NCBI RefSeq assembly: GCF_008326305.1
Contig: NZ_BIXY01000062.1
Location: forward strand, 1-41,931
DNA length: 41,931 nt
Origin: Dictyobacter arantiisoli
GTDB taxonomy: Bacteria; Chloroflexota; Ktedonobacteria; Ktedonobacterales; Ktedonobacteraceae
Direction: 5' to 3'
In this document: piece by piece, positions 24,804 through 32,993 of the stretch
How the letters are laid out: every line of letters starts with the position of its first letter
Position numbering within the stretch: the first letter of the stretch is position 1
Notes under the pieces: model-generated
Told to the model about the DNA's origin: nothing
The model's database searches: none
What the model saw: only the letters and a program-made list of their open reading frames with translations
Position numbers and translations under genes: made by a program

Positions 24804-27410
24804 ATGAGTACGCATCGTCTCAGCTCGCGGAAATTACAAAAGAGCTTTCGACTGCCAGCTATCTTAGTACTCGCTTGGCTCATGATCGCCCTGTTCTTCG
24901 GGCGTTCCTCCACTGCCTTTGCTGCTACTCGCCAGGCACCGCTATCACTTCCTCCACAGGATGTAACACGCGCAGGTGTCTCAGTTGTGCGCCTCCTTGT
25001 GTCATATACAGGTACTGCCGATACTGGAGGGGCGGCTGCCAATTCCACTATTTTGTGTACTGGTTTGGGTGTGCTTGTATCCAGTCAGCTCGATGAGGCT
25101 AAAAATCAGTATGAGAACTGGGTATTGACCGATGGCTCGCTGGTCAATAATGAGAAAAAAGCTACCTGCTTAACATCGGCACCTGATGCAACTCTCAATG
25201 GTATCACTGTCTATACAAGCGCAGCATATAATGCCCAAAGTGTTGTGAAGTATACGGTGAATGCCTCCGCTATTTCCGCCTATTGTTTGCCTGCGACCAG
25301 TTCGTGTGTCAATAGCCCGACCTTGTTTTCTTTTTCCAGTAGTACACAGGAACCACAGCCATTTATTGACCTGGCATCCAGTCAAAATAGTGGGAATAGC
25401 GCACAAAATCCTCCCCTTGTGCTGGCAAAAAGTGATGCCACGCTTGATGGATTGCAAACGACCAGTGAGGGTTCGACGCAGATCAGCACCTATGAGAATC
25501 TCTTAGAAGGATATCGTACACCTGTTACTCAGCCACAGAATGCAACGACGCTTGAGCGTGGCGCATTGCTGGTTAATCCCACTGGCGAACTGGTTGGCAT
25601 GTATGGAGGAGGAAGTACAACGGTCTTTTCGCTCTCCTCCATTCAATCGCTCTTGAATGCAACATTGCCAAAAAATCCTAACTCCGCCACGGTAAATCCT
25701 GTACATGATAATTGGAAAAATGGCATGGATGCGTATTATCATCAGATGACGGATAGCGCTCGCGTTGCTTTCCAGCAAGCCTATAGCGCCAATAAAAATT
25801 TCCAGGCTGCGCAACGCTTCCTTTCGCTCACGGAACCCACAGTGGTTGCACAGCATGTGTCTCCTCCTCCGGCGGCCTCTCCCTCTTCAGAAGGTTTTTC
25901 TTCCGCTGGCTTAACCATACATGGAGTATATGTACTGTATTGGCAACTTGGTCTATTCGTTGCTATACTGATAGCGTTACTGCTGTTGGTGGTGTTTATG
26001 ATATGGCGCATGCGCATAAACAAACGCCGTCGTGCTCTGGAGGCAGAGTTGGCGGATGCCGAGCAGCGTGCTACTATCGAGGCTCAACGCATTCGTCAGT
26101 CCGAACTGGACGTCGCACAGGAAAAAGAAGAGGTGTCCGCTTCTTCTGCTCCTTTGCCTGTGGTGCTGAAGAATGGTCCTTTAGGATCATCGACGCTGCA
26201 TTGCCCGCATTGTGATGAGGTTGTGGCTCTCAACGCACGTTTTTGTGGCTATTGCCAGCAACAACTCTTGCCGGTGGATGGAAAAGTTCAGCGACGCGAG
26301 CCCTTCAGGCCAGCTTCGACGGCCTCTGAAGGATCACAGGCTCCGCTGACAACACCAGCTGTTTCAGCTCGCTCGATAGCGGAACAAACCACGATTGTAC
26401 CTGCCAATGCTATTGCGGAACAGCCCACCGTGGTGCCGGGACGCTCAATTGCGGAACAGCCTACTGTGGATATCGCATCACGCATGGGGGCGGGCAATGA
26501 GATGCCAGCTGATCCTGAGAAAACGGTTCCTTATACGATGCGTTTGAGTGGACAGCGGATTGGTTTTGTGGTGGGAGCGCGCTCTAACGCAGGAATTAAG
26601 CGTAAGTATAAGCCTAATGAGGATAGTCTGTTTGCGGCTCAGGGAGTGTTGCGCAGTGCCTCAAAATCACCGATGTTTGGTTTGTTGGTGGTGGCGGATG
26701 GTATGGGTGGACATGCGAATGGCGAGGATGCCAGTCGTCTTGCCATTCAAGCGATTGCGAGTTATTTGCTCCCCAGAATTATTGGGCAGCCAGTACAGCA
26801 GGGTGATGCTTATGCCAGTTTACTGGTTGAAGGCGCCCAGCAAGCCAATCTGGCGGTCCATCAAAATAATATTGAGCAAAATGGTGATATGGGCACAACC
26901 ATTACGGCGACGCTGATTATTGATGGCATAGCATATGTCGTCAATGTGGGAGATAGCCGGACCTACCTGTTTAATCCGGCTCTGGGATTGCGCAAGGTGA
27001 CAACTGATCACTCGGTAGTTGCCAGTCTGGTAGAAGCTGGTATCATTAAACCAGATGATATCTATACACATCCGAAGCGCAATCAAATCTATCGCAGTCT
27101 GGGTGAGAAGCCAGCGGTTGAGATAGATTCATTTACAGTGCAATTGCAACCGGGTGACAAATTATTACTTTGTTCCGATGGCTTATGGGATATGGTCCGT
27201 GATCCAAAGATCGAAGCGGTGGTGAAAAATCCTGATCCCAATCCTTTTGTTATCGGCGACGCACTTATACAGGCTGCACTGGATGGTGGCGGGGAAGATA
27301 ATGTCAGTGTGATCGTAGTAAATGTAACGGAACCCATTGATACGGCTGGAATGCCGCAGTTTCAACTGATCGCGAAACCTGATTCCGTACAGATCCCACA
27401 GTTACAATAA
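24804..27410 (+). CDS. Membrane PP2C-type Ser/Thr phosphatase with outer domain and zinc ribbon
   Basis: 868 residues from the ATG at 24804 (AAGGGAA 8 nt upstream; a GTG two codons earlier is possible). In order: signal peptide or anchor (about 15-40), an outer domain of ~330 residues with trypsin-like-protease flavour (LSVVRLLVSYTG-type start; ELVGMYGGGSTTVFSLSSI, but no catalytic triad recognised), a transmembrane helix (about 375-400), a coiled-coil stretch, a zinc ribbon CPHCDE…CGYCQQ, a linker with three IAEQxTxV repeats, and a PP2C domain (about 590-850). The PP2C metal-binding motifs are NEDSLF, VADGMGGHANGE, VGDSRTYLF, CSDGLWDM and GGGEDNVSVIVV. It probably dephosphorylates targets of the upstream kinase in response to an outside signal. 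Confidence 0.88.
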   Translation: MSTHRLSSRKLQKSFRLPAILVLAWLMIALFFGRSSTAFAATRQAPLSLPPQDVTRAGVSVVRLLVSYTGTADTGGAAANSTILCTGLGVLVSSQLDEAKNQYENWVLTDGSLVNNEKKATCLTSAPDATLNGITVYTSAAYNAQSVVKYTVNASAISAYCLPATSSCVNSPTLFSFSSSTQEPQPFIDLASSQNSGNSAQNPPLVLAKSDATLDGLQTTSEGSTQISTYENLLEGYRTPVTQPQNATTLERGALLVNPTGELVGMYGGGSTTVFSLSSIQSLLNATLPKNPNSATVNPVHDNWKNGMDAYYHQMTDSARVAFQQAYSANKNFQAAQRFLSLTEPTVVAQHVSPPPAASPSSEGFSSAGLTIHGVYVLYWQLGLFVAILIALLLLVVFMIWRMRINKRRRALEAELADAEQRATIEAQRIRQSELDVAQEKEEVSASSAPLPVVLKNGPLGSSTLHCPHCDEVVALNARFCGYCQQQLLPVDGKVQRREPFRPASTASEGSQAPLTTPAVSARSIAEQTTIVPANAIAEQPTVVPGRSIAEQPTVDIASRMGAGNEMPADPEKTVPYTMRLSGQRIGFVVGARSNAGIKRKYKPNEDSLFAAQGVLRSASKSPMFGLLVVADGMGGHANGEDASRLAIQAIASYLLPRIIGQPVQQGDAYASLLVEGAQQANLAVHQNNIEQNGDMGTTITATLIIDGIAYVVNVGDSRTYLFNPALGLRKVTTDHSVVASLVEAGIIKPDDIYTHPKRNQIYRSLGEKPAVEIDSFTVQLQPGDKLLLCSDGLWDMVRDPKIEAVVKNPDPNPFVIGDALIQAALDGGGEDNVSVIVVNVTEPIDTAGMPQFQLIAKPDSVQIPQLQ

Positions 27411-27411
27411 A

Positions 27412-27440
27412 TTGTCGCTCCCTGTTCCCTGTGCTATAAT
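27412..27440 (+). promoter_or_regulatory. Promoter of the nuo operon
   Basis: TTGTCG (27412-27417), 17-bp spacer, consensus TATAAT (27435-27440) with extended -10 TG (27432-27433). It starts immediately after the phosphatase stop. A hairpin CCTCCGCT/AGCGGAGG (27460-27480) lies in the leader just before the ribosome binding site. Confidence 0.8.
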
Positions 27441-27502
27441 CTAGTCAGCATTTTCTTGGCCTCCGCTGCTATAGCGGAGGTATTTCTTGGGAGGAAAAGC
27501 TC

Positions 27503-27871
27503 GTGTCAACACCAGCTAATATTGGATATTTATATGCAGGTATCCTTGTGGCAGCAGGTTTTGTGTTTGTGATATTGGCAACAACTGTCTCAGGCCTGCT
27601 TTCTCCACATAATCCAACAAAGGAAAAACTGCAGACGTACGAATCTGGCGAAACTCCCATTGGCTCTGCTTGGGTTCAATATCCGCTCGGATTTTACATC
27701 TACGCCTTGCTCTTCGTGGCCTTTGATGTAGATATTGTTTTTGTTATCTCCTGGGCTGTTATCTTTAAGCAATTAAGCATTTTTGGCTTTTGTGAGATTG
27801 TATTCTTTATTGTCGTCCTTGCGATTGGGCTTTTGTATGCATGGCGTAAGGGAGTAACACGATGGATCTAG
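27503..27871 (+). CDS. nuoA: NADH-quinone oxidoreductase subunit A
   Basis: A 122-residue membrane subunit of respiratory complex I with three predicted helices (about 10-32, 63-83, 92-112). The conserved loop ETPIGSAW and segment FDVDIVFVISWAV are typical. It starts with GTG at 27503 after GGGAGGAAAAG. Its 3' end overlaps nuoC by 10 nt, so translation is coupled. It belongs to the membrane arm near the quinone site. Confidence 0.95.
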   Translation: MSTPANIGYLYAGILVAAGFVFVILATTVSGLLSPHNPTKEKLQTYESGETPIGSAWVQYPLGFYIYALLFVAFDVDIVFVISWAVIFKQLSIFGFCEIVFFIVVLAIGLLYAWRKGVTRWI

Positions 27872-28587
27872 TACCACGATCTAAAAATATTCCCAGTGCT
27901 ACAACTGGGTATCGCGACCAGAACGCCGCATTGGCTCGTGATCTGGCCCCGATTGCTCAGATTACCGGAAAGCCCCTTGTAACGCAGCTTCAAAAAGGTG
28001 ATTATCTCGGTCTCGATGTTGAGCGCGAACATCTTGTGGCGGTGAGCCGCCTTTTGCGTGACCAGCTTGGCTTCGATATTCTGAGTTGTATCTCAGGTAC
28101 CGATATGCTGGATCATCTGGAGACGGTGTATCATATGCGTTCCACGATCCGTGAGCAGTTAATCCAGATCAAGGTTCGTCTTGATCATGAGGCCCCTGAA
28201 GTTGATAGCGTTGTATCGGTCTGGCCGACAGCGAATTGGCTGGAGCGTGAAACATATGACATGTACGGCATTCGTTTCGCTGGTCATCCTGATCTGCGTC
28301 GTATGCTGCTCGATGATGATTTTGAAGGGTATCCTCTGTTAAAGAATTTCCATCAGGTTCCGATGACTGTCAAACCACGTGCCACGACTCAGATTGATCC
28401 AAACATGGCTGTTTCTGGTCAATATCAGCAGCAGAATGTGGAACGTGTGGTGCAAAAGAAGTTGGGCCAGGGTATGGAGGAGCGGTTGCATCCTGGAACG
28501 CCAACCTTTGGACATGCCAATGAAGCTGCCCACAAGGAAGCGGACTCGTCAACTGAGACACACTCTTCGAGCAATGGTAACGCGTAG
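27862..28587 (+). CDS. nuoC: NADH-quinone oxidoreductase subunit C (30 kDa)
   Basis: A 241-residue peripheral-arm subunit. The family signature is complete: VWPTANWLERETYDMYGIRF followed by GHPDLRRMLLDDDFEGYPLLKNF in two steps. It packs against NuoD. The N-terminal 60 and C-terminal 50 residues are longer and more polar than usual. It overlaps nuoA directly; the nuoB gene usually found between them is missing. Confidence 0.95.
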   Translation: MDLVPRSKNIPSATTGYRDQNAALARDLAPIAQITGKPLVTQLQKGDYLGLDVEREHLVAVSRLLRDQLGFDILSCISGTDMLDHLETVYHMRSTIREQLIQIKVRLDHEAPEVDSVVSVWPTANWLERETYDMYGIRFAGHPDLRRMLLDDDFEGYPLLKNFHQVPMTVKPRATTQIDPNMAVSGQYQQQNVERVVQKKLGQGMEERLHPGTPTFGHANEAAHKEADSSTETHSSSNGNA

Positions 28588-28599
28588 TTGTAGCGCTGC

Positions 28600-28944
28600 A
28601 TGTCAATCCTGATAGATATCAGAATGATAGATAGCATGCCAAAGTCAAAAAAACGCACAAAGCATGGCCGTGAGCAGGGGGCTCTGGCACAGCCAGAGAG
28701 AGTTCATCCAGGCATGAGTCGCAGGCTGGTTTCACGCCGCACTGGCCGTACTGATAGTATGTCTGGTCTGGTGATAGGGGCGGTTGTGGCACTCGGTTGT
28801 TGGGGAATTGCCTACAGTTTTGTTTCGCTTAATGATCCCAATCGCTATGTTTTTGCTGGTATGATGGCTATGATTGCGTTACTGTGGTCGATTAGCTTCG
28901 GCGTTCGTCTATGGAAGTGGCAACGAAGAAGACAAGCAAATTAG
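28600..28944 (+). CDS. Small two-helix membrane protein inside the nuo operon
   Basis: Up to 114 residues. An ATG at 28636 (MPKSKKRTKHG) would give 102 residues and a positively charged start, but neither start has a good ribosome binding site. A basic N-terminus (about 45 residues) is followed by two transmembrane helices (about 55-75 and 84-104). There are no Cys motifs, so it is not NuoB or NuoI, and it is not recognisable as NuoJ or NuoK. It sits 12 nt after nuoC and 9 nt before nuoD. This suggests a lineage-specific accessory or assembly protein of complex I (inference). Confidence 0.7.
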   Translation: MSILIDIRMIDSMPKSKKRTKHGREQGALAQPERVHPGMSRRLVSRRTGRTDSMSGLVIGAVVALGCWGIAYSFVSLNDPNRYVFAGMMAMIALLWSISFGVRLWKWQRRRQAN

Positions 28945-28953
28945 AGGAAGCTT

Positions 28954-30105
28954 ATGGCTACAAACCAAGATACTGAGTTTCAAGCCGAATTTTCTGGAAC
29001 ATCTGAAGGCATTAAAACTCAGGAAATGTTGTTAAACATGGGTCCGCAACACCCCAGTACCCATGGTGTTTTGCGTCTGATTATTACCCTGGAAGGTGAA
29101 ACGATCACGAGTTGTACTCCGGTGATCGGCTACCTGCACCGTGGTATTGAAAAGATTCTGGAAAACCGTACCGTTATGGCGGGTATCCGCTACATGGATA
29201 ATTCCGATTATCTGTCTCCTATGCTCAATGAGACCGCCTATGCGGGTGCCGTTGAACAGGAGATGGGGATTGAGATTCCACGCCGTGCGCAGTATATTCG
29301 CTTGATTACCAATGAATTACAGCGCATCGCAAGCCATCTGGTCGGTATTGGTACCTATGGTATGGACCTGGGAACCACTACTCCGATCATCTGGGCTTTC
29401 CGTGATCGCGAAGGTATTCTCTCGATGTTTGAGGCTCTGAGCGGCAGCCGCTTTAACGTGAACTATATGCGCGTCGGCGGTGTCTTGCATGATTTACCTA
29501 AGGGCTGGCTCGATGAGTGCTCGACTTTCCTGGACAAATTAGAAAAGAATATGGTCGAAATGGACGGCCTGCTGTCCGGTAACGAAATCTTTATGTCCCG
29601 GACGCAAGGTGTGGGTTATATCGATCCACAGCAGGCGCTGGCCTATGGCCTAACCGGTCCGATGCTGCGCGCAAGCGGTATCAACTGGGATCTGCGCGTG
29701 AATCGTCCATACATGGCGTATCGAGAAGTGGCTGTGAATCCGATTGTGCGCCAGGAGGGTGACTGCTTTGCGCGCTATTATGTCCGCTTGCAGGAAATCA
29801 CTGAGAGCATTCGCCTTGTCCGTGAGGGCATCGATAAACTGCCTGGTGGTCCGATCAGCGTCCGTACTCCGATTGCGTTACGTCCTCCACGTGGTGAGAC
29901 CTACTTCGCCATTGAGAGCAGTAAGGGCGAGTTAGGGGTGTACTTCATCAGCGATGGAAGTGAGTATCCATGGCGTGCCAAGCTCCGTGGACCATCCTTT
30001 GTCAATTTACAGATTGTGCCTGAATTGTTGCGCGGCCATAAAATGAGTGACGCCATTGCAATTTTGGGTAGTACCGATATTGTGCTTGGCGAGGTCGATC
30101 GGTAA
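28954..30105 (+). CDS. nuoD: NADH-quinone oxidoreductase subunit D (49 kDa)
   Basis: A 383-residue subunit lining the quinone-binding cavity of complex I. Conserved motifs: MGPQHPSTHGVLRL (quinone-site His), GYLHRGIEKILENRT, RIASHLVGIGTYGMDLG, and the C-terminus GSTDIVLGEVDR. The ATG at 28954 follows AGAGGAAG. It is not fused to NuoC. It is in the same operon as nuoA, nuoC and nuoH. Confidence 0.96.
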   Translation: MATNQDTEFQAEFSGTSEGIKTQEMLLNMGPQHPSTHGVLRLIITLEGETITSCTPVIGYLHRGIEKILENRTVMAGIRYMDNSDYLSPMLNETAYAGAVEQEMGIEIPRRAQYIRLITNELQRIASHLVGIGTYGMDLGTTTPIIWAFRDREGILSMFEALSGSRFNVNYMRVGGVLHDLPKGWLDECSTFLDKLEKNMVEMDGLLSGNEIFMSRTQGVGYIDPQQALAYGLTGPMLRASGINWDLRVNRPYMAYREVAVNPIVRQEGDCFARYYVRLQEITESIRLVREGIDKLPGGPISVRTPIALRPPRGETYFAIESSKGELGVYFISDGSEYPWRAKLRGPSFVNLQIVPELLRGHKMSDAIAILGSTDIVLGEVDR

Positions 30106-30169
30106 GCGTGTCTTGAGGTAGCAAATGAGCCCATGCGGGCGTTTGCTGCTTCTCCCGTGGAGTTATCAT

Positions 30170-31591
30170 ATGTTTAGAATGATTGTCGCAGATATCGCAG
30201 CTAATAGTTGGTTTTATTGGCTCAGCAACCTGTGGAATGGAATTATCTCCTGGAATTTCTTGCAGTTTGTGGTGGCCTTCCTGACTATCTTCGGGTTTAT
30301 TCTGACCAGCGCTACGATTCTGGTGCTCGCTGAGCGCAAAATTCTGGCCTGGATGCAGGACCGCTACGGCCCATTGCACACTGGCCCCTGGGGACTTCTC
30401 CAGTCGGTCGCGGACGTCGGTAAGCTGTTATTAAAAGAAGATGTCCACGTTGGTGGTGCTGATAAAGCGATGTTGATCTTCGCCCCGGCAGTCTTTATGG
30501 CTCCGGTTATCGCATCTTTTGCCATTATGCCATTTTCTCCTTATATTCAACTGCCTGGTAGTGCTCTGGCGGTCGGCCTGGTCTTCTATGTTGCCATGAG
30601 CTCGATTGACGTTATTGGCGTGATTATGGCTGGTTGGGGCTCTAATAACAAATATTCATTGATCGGTGGCTTACGTTCTGCTGCTCAGATGATTTCCTAT
30701 GAGCTTCCCCTGGTGCTGGCTTTTGTCAGCGTGATTATGTTGACAAGCGTGCTGGCTGGCCGACCTGGCTTTCCTGGTCAGGATGGTATTGGTACACTTG
30801 CCCCTTATGAAATTCAGATCTTCCAGAACTCGGCCTGGAATCATACCGGTATTGGTATTCTCGACTTCCTCTTCCAGGGCTTTACTCCCTGGTCCTGGTT
30901 TGTACTGTTTCAGCCTTTGATGTTGTTGATCTACTACATCTGTGGTCTGGCTGAGACCAACCGCGCTCCATTCGACCTGCCAGAAGCTGAGTCCGAACTG
31001 GTTGCCGGTTACATGACTGAGTATAGCGGCATGCGTTGGGCTATGTTCTTCCTGGGTGAATACGGTAACATGACAATCGTTTCTGCGGTTGCTTCCTACC
31101 TCTTCCTGGGTGGATTCGCTGGCCCTGGTGTTGCCTTCTTAACAGCCCAGCATTCGCTGCTGTGGGGCTTTGTTGGTAATATGCTGGCTCTCCTGTACTT
31201 CATTATTAAGATTTACGCCCTCTGTGCGGTCTTCATCTGGATTCGTGCAACGTTGGTACGTTTGCGCGCTGACCAGTTGATGCAATTCGCCTGGTTGGTG
31301 TTGATGCCTGTAACCCTGGTGAATATCCTGGTTACTGGTATCCTGTACTTCGCAACCTCAGCTCTGCCGACCTGGGTCTTCCTGGTTGTACTGGCCTGTG
31401 TGAACTGGGCTGGTGTCTTCGGCTTTGTCTGGTTGGTGCGTCGTGTTACGCTCTCGACCACACGTCATGCTCAGGCTCCGGCTATTCGGGCGCAACTGCG
31501 TGCGAAACCTGCCGTTCCTGCCATCGCCCTGCGCGATGGTGTGCCGAGCCGGGTAGCTTTACCTGCTGGTACTGCTGCGAGTCAGGAGTAA
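30170..31591 (+). CDS. nuoH: NADH-quinone oxidoreductase subunit H
   Basis: 473 residues from the ATG at 30170, preceded by TGGAG at 8 nt; the frame is open upstream to 30125 but without a good start. It is a multi-helix membrane subunit joining the two arms of complex I, with the family motifs AERKILAWMQDRYGP, LIGGLRSAAQMISYELPL and AETNRAPFDLPEAESELVAG. It is longer than usual (about 330-420). There is an extra loop rich in Gly/Pro (about 200-235) and a basic Ala/Pro-rich C-terminal tail of about 45 residues. It is the last nuo gene before a terminator. Confidence 0.95.
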   Translation: MFRMIVADIAANSWFYWLSNLWNGIISWNFLQFVVAFLTIFGFILTSATILVLAERKILAWMQDRYGPLHTGPWGLLQSVADVGKLLLKEDVHVGGADKAMLIFAPAVFMAPVIASFAIMPFSPYIQLPGSALAVGLVFYVAMSSIDVIGVIMAGWGSNNKYSLIGGLRSAAQMISYELPLVLAFVSVIMLTSVLAGRPGFPGQDGIGTLAPYEIQIFQNSAWNHTGIGILDFLFQGFTPWSWFVLFQPLMLLIYYICGLAETNRAPFDLPEAESELVAGYMTEYSGMRWAMFFLGEYGNMTIVSAVASYLFLGGFAGPGVAFLTAQHSLLWGFVGNMLALLYFIIKIYALCAVFIWIRATLVRLRADQLMQFAWLVLMPVTLVNILVTGILYFATSALPTWVFLVVLACVNWAGVFGFVWLVRRVTLSTTRHAQAPAIRAQLRAKPAVPAIALRDGVPSRVALPAGTAASQE

Positions 31592-31623
31592 TACGCTTCT
31601 CTGGAAGCATGCTGATATACCTT

Positions 31624-31670
31624 AAAAAGACAGATGGCTTAACCTTAAAGGTGAGCCGCCTGTCTTTTTT
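31624..31670 (+). terminator. Rho-independent terminator of the nuo operon
   Basis: AAAAAGACAGATGGCTT can pair with the downstream GAGCCGCCTGTCTTTTTT with one mismatch, ending in six T. It lies 33 bp after the nuoH stop. Confidence 0.88.
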
Positions 31671-31690
31671 CTTTCGTAAGGGGGGATCGC

Positions 31691-32206
31691 TTGAAGAGAT
31701 TGGCTGTGCTGGTCTGTGCGGCGTTGCCCGCAAAACAGATTCAGATCCTGGTGGCTCTGGCCCAGGATGAGGATTGGGATGTCTCTGTGTTCGCGACCCC
31801 CAACGCACGTGCTTTTATTGATGAGCCACTGCTGGCACAAAAGATCGGACATAGCGTCTTCACGACCACCCCGACTGAGCCTTTAGCATCCTTCACCCTT
31901 GCCGTGGTTATCCCGGCAACCTTTAATACGCTACGCAAATGGACGCAGGGCATCACCGATACCTATGTCCTGGAACTGTTATGGCAATGGACACAGCAGC
32001 AGTCCTGTCCAATCCTCGTTTTCCCACGTGCCAGCGCTGAACTGGCGCAAGATCCCGCCTTCGCCCCCAGCCTGAACTGGCTGCAACAACACCAGATAGA
32101 CGTCTTCTACCAGCCAGAACTCTATCCTCCTAACAATAACATCCCCTGGAACAAGGTTATGGATAACATCCGTAGTATCTCCCACGAGAATGAGGACGCA
32201 ACTTAA
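31691..32206 (+). CDS. Flavoprotein of the HFCD (Dfp/UbiX decarboxylase-like) type
   Basis: A 171-residue Rossmann-like protein. It starts with TTG at 31691 after AAGGGGGG. The opening RLAVLVCAALPAKQIQIL and the segment VVIPATFNTLRKWTQGITD match the FMN-binding fold of homo-oligomeric flavin-containing Cys decarboxylases (PATANTxxKxAxGIxDxL pattern; family knowledge). The catalytic His and the PxMN loop of CoaBC are not visible, so it may bind flavin without decarboxylating. It lies downstream of the nuo terminator and converges with the PAP2-like gene. The precise substrate is unknown. Confidence 0.7.
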   Translation: MKRLAVLVCAALPAKQIQILVALAQDEDWDVSVFATPNARAFIDEPLLAQKIGHSVFTTTPTEPLASFTLAVVIPATFNTLRKWTQGITDTYVLELLWQWTQQQSCPILVFPRASAELAQDPAFAPSLNWLQQHQIDVFYQPELYPPNNNIPWNKVMDNIRSISHENEDAT

Positions 32207-32248
32207 TTAATAATCCGCTTCCTCATTCTTTTCAAGCGTCGTGGATAA

Positions 32249-32881
32249 TCAAAAGCCCTGGGTTTTAAGGAGTGACCAGGAGAGCAGGATACCGATGATA
32301 GAGCCCGCAATTACTTGGGCGAGGGTGTGGCGCTTGAGTCTGACCCGGGACCAACTGACCAGTATGAGGAGCACGAATGCGGGCAGGATGATTTTACCAT
32401 AGGCCATGCTGAGGGCCGTCAGTGCAGCTCCCAGGGCTGATGCATGCATGCTGATCTTCCACCATAGCGTGACAATCATCATAAGTAGGCCACAGATCGC
32501 AACCAGGAGCAAGACTGTTTCCAGATTTTTTAGTCCCTGGGTGAGATGTAAAATGACATCTCCCAGCAGGCTGGAGGTAATGCCAAAGAGAAAGGGTCCA
32601 ACCCGTTGTGAGCGCACACTTACATCGGCATCGGTAAATTTACCGGTGATAACCCCGAATACGATATAGGCCATGGGACCAACACAGAGAAAGAAGATGG
32701 TAATAATAACGGAAGATAAGATATTCGATGCGTTGGTCGACAAAGCCATGAGCACAATAAAGGGCAGGGCAACAACAGCAGGTGATAGGATCGTCGAGAC
32801 CAAACGTGCAAAGGGCATTTGAGCCTGCTGCGTGGCCGTCGGCGTATCATCGCTATCTTGTAGTGCCATGTTCTCAAGCAT
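32249..32881 (-). CDS. PAP2-like membrane protein
   Basis: A 210-residue integral membrane protein with about five or six helices after a 25-residue polar N-terminus. It shows the PAP2 phosphatase signature in degenerate form: VSVRSQRVGPF (motif I region), KISMHAS (motif II, replacing PSGH) and SRVRLKRHTLAQV (motif III SRx5Hx3D, with Gln for the final Asp). Such proteins dephosphorylate lipid phosphates. The changed motif leaves activity uncertain. The ATG at 32881 has AAAGGAG 10 nt upstream. It is downstream of murI on the same strand, separated by 112 bp. Confidence 0.75.
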   Translation of the reverse strand: MLENMALQDSDDTPTATQQAQMPFARLVSTILSPAVVALPFIVLMALSTNASNILSSVIITIFFLCVGPMAYIVFGVITGKFTDADVSVRSQRVGPFLFGITSSLLGDVILHLTQGLKNLETVLLLVAICGLLMMIVTLWWKISMHASALGAALTALSMAYGKIILPAFVLLILVSWSRVRLKRHTLAQVIAGSIIGILLSWSLLKTQGF

Positions 32882-32993
32882 GTAGAGTTTCTCCTTTGTT
32901 TCCCTTCATTGCGCTGAAGGAGACTATCTATCGATTTTATGTATTCAGAGTAGCATGTACGATTTATTCCTGAATGTATTTGAATGAGCGTTG

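Noticed and set aside
28600-28944. Small nuo-operon gene as NuoB, NuoJ or NuoK
   Set aside because: It lacks the NuoB Cys residues and has only two helices with none of the NuoJ/K signatures.
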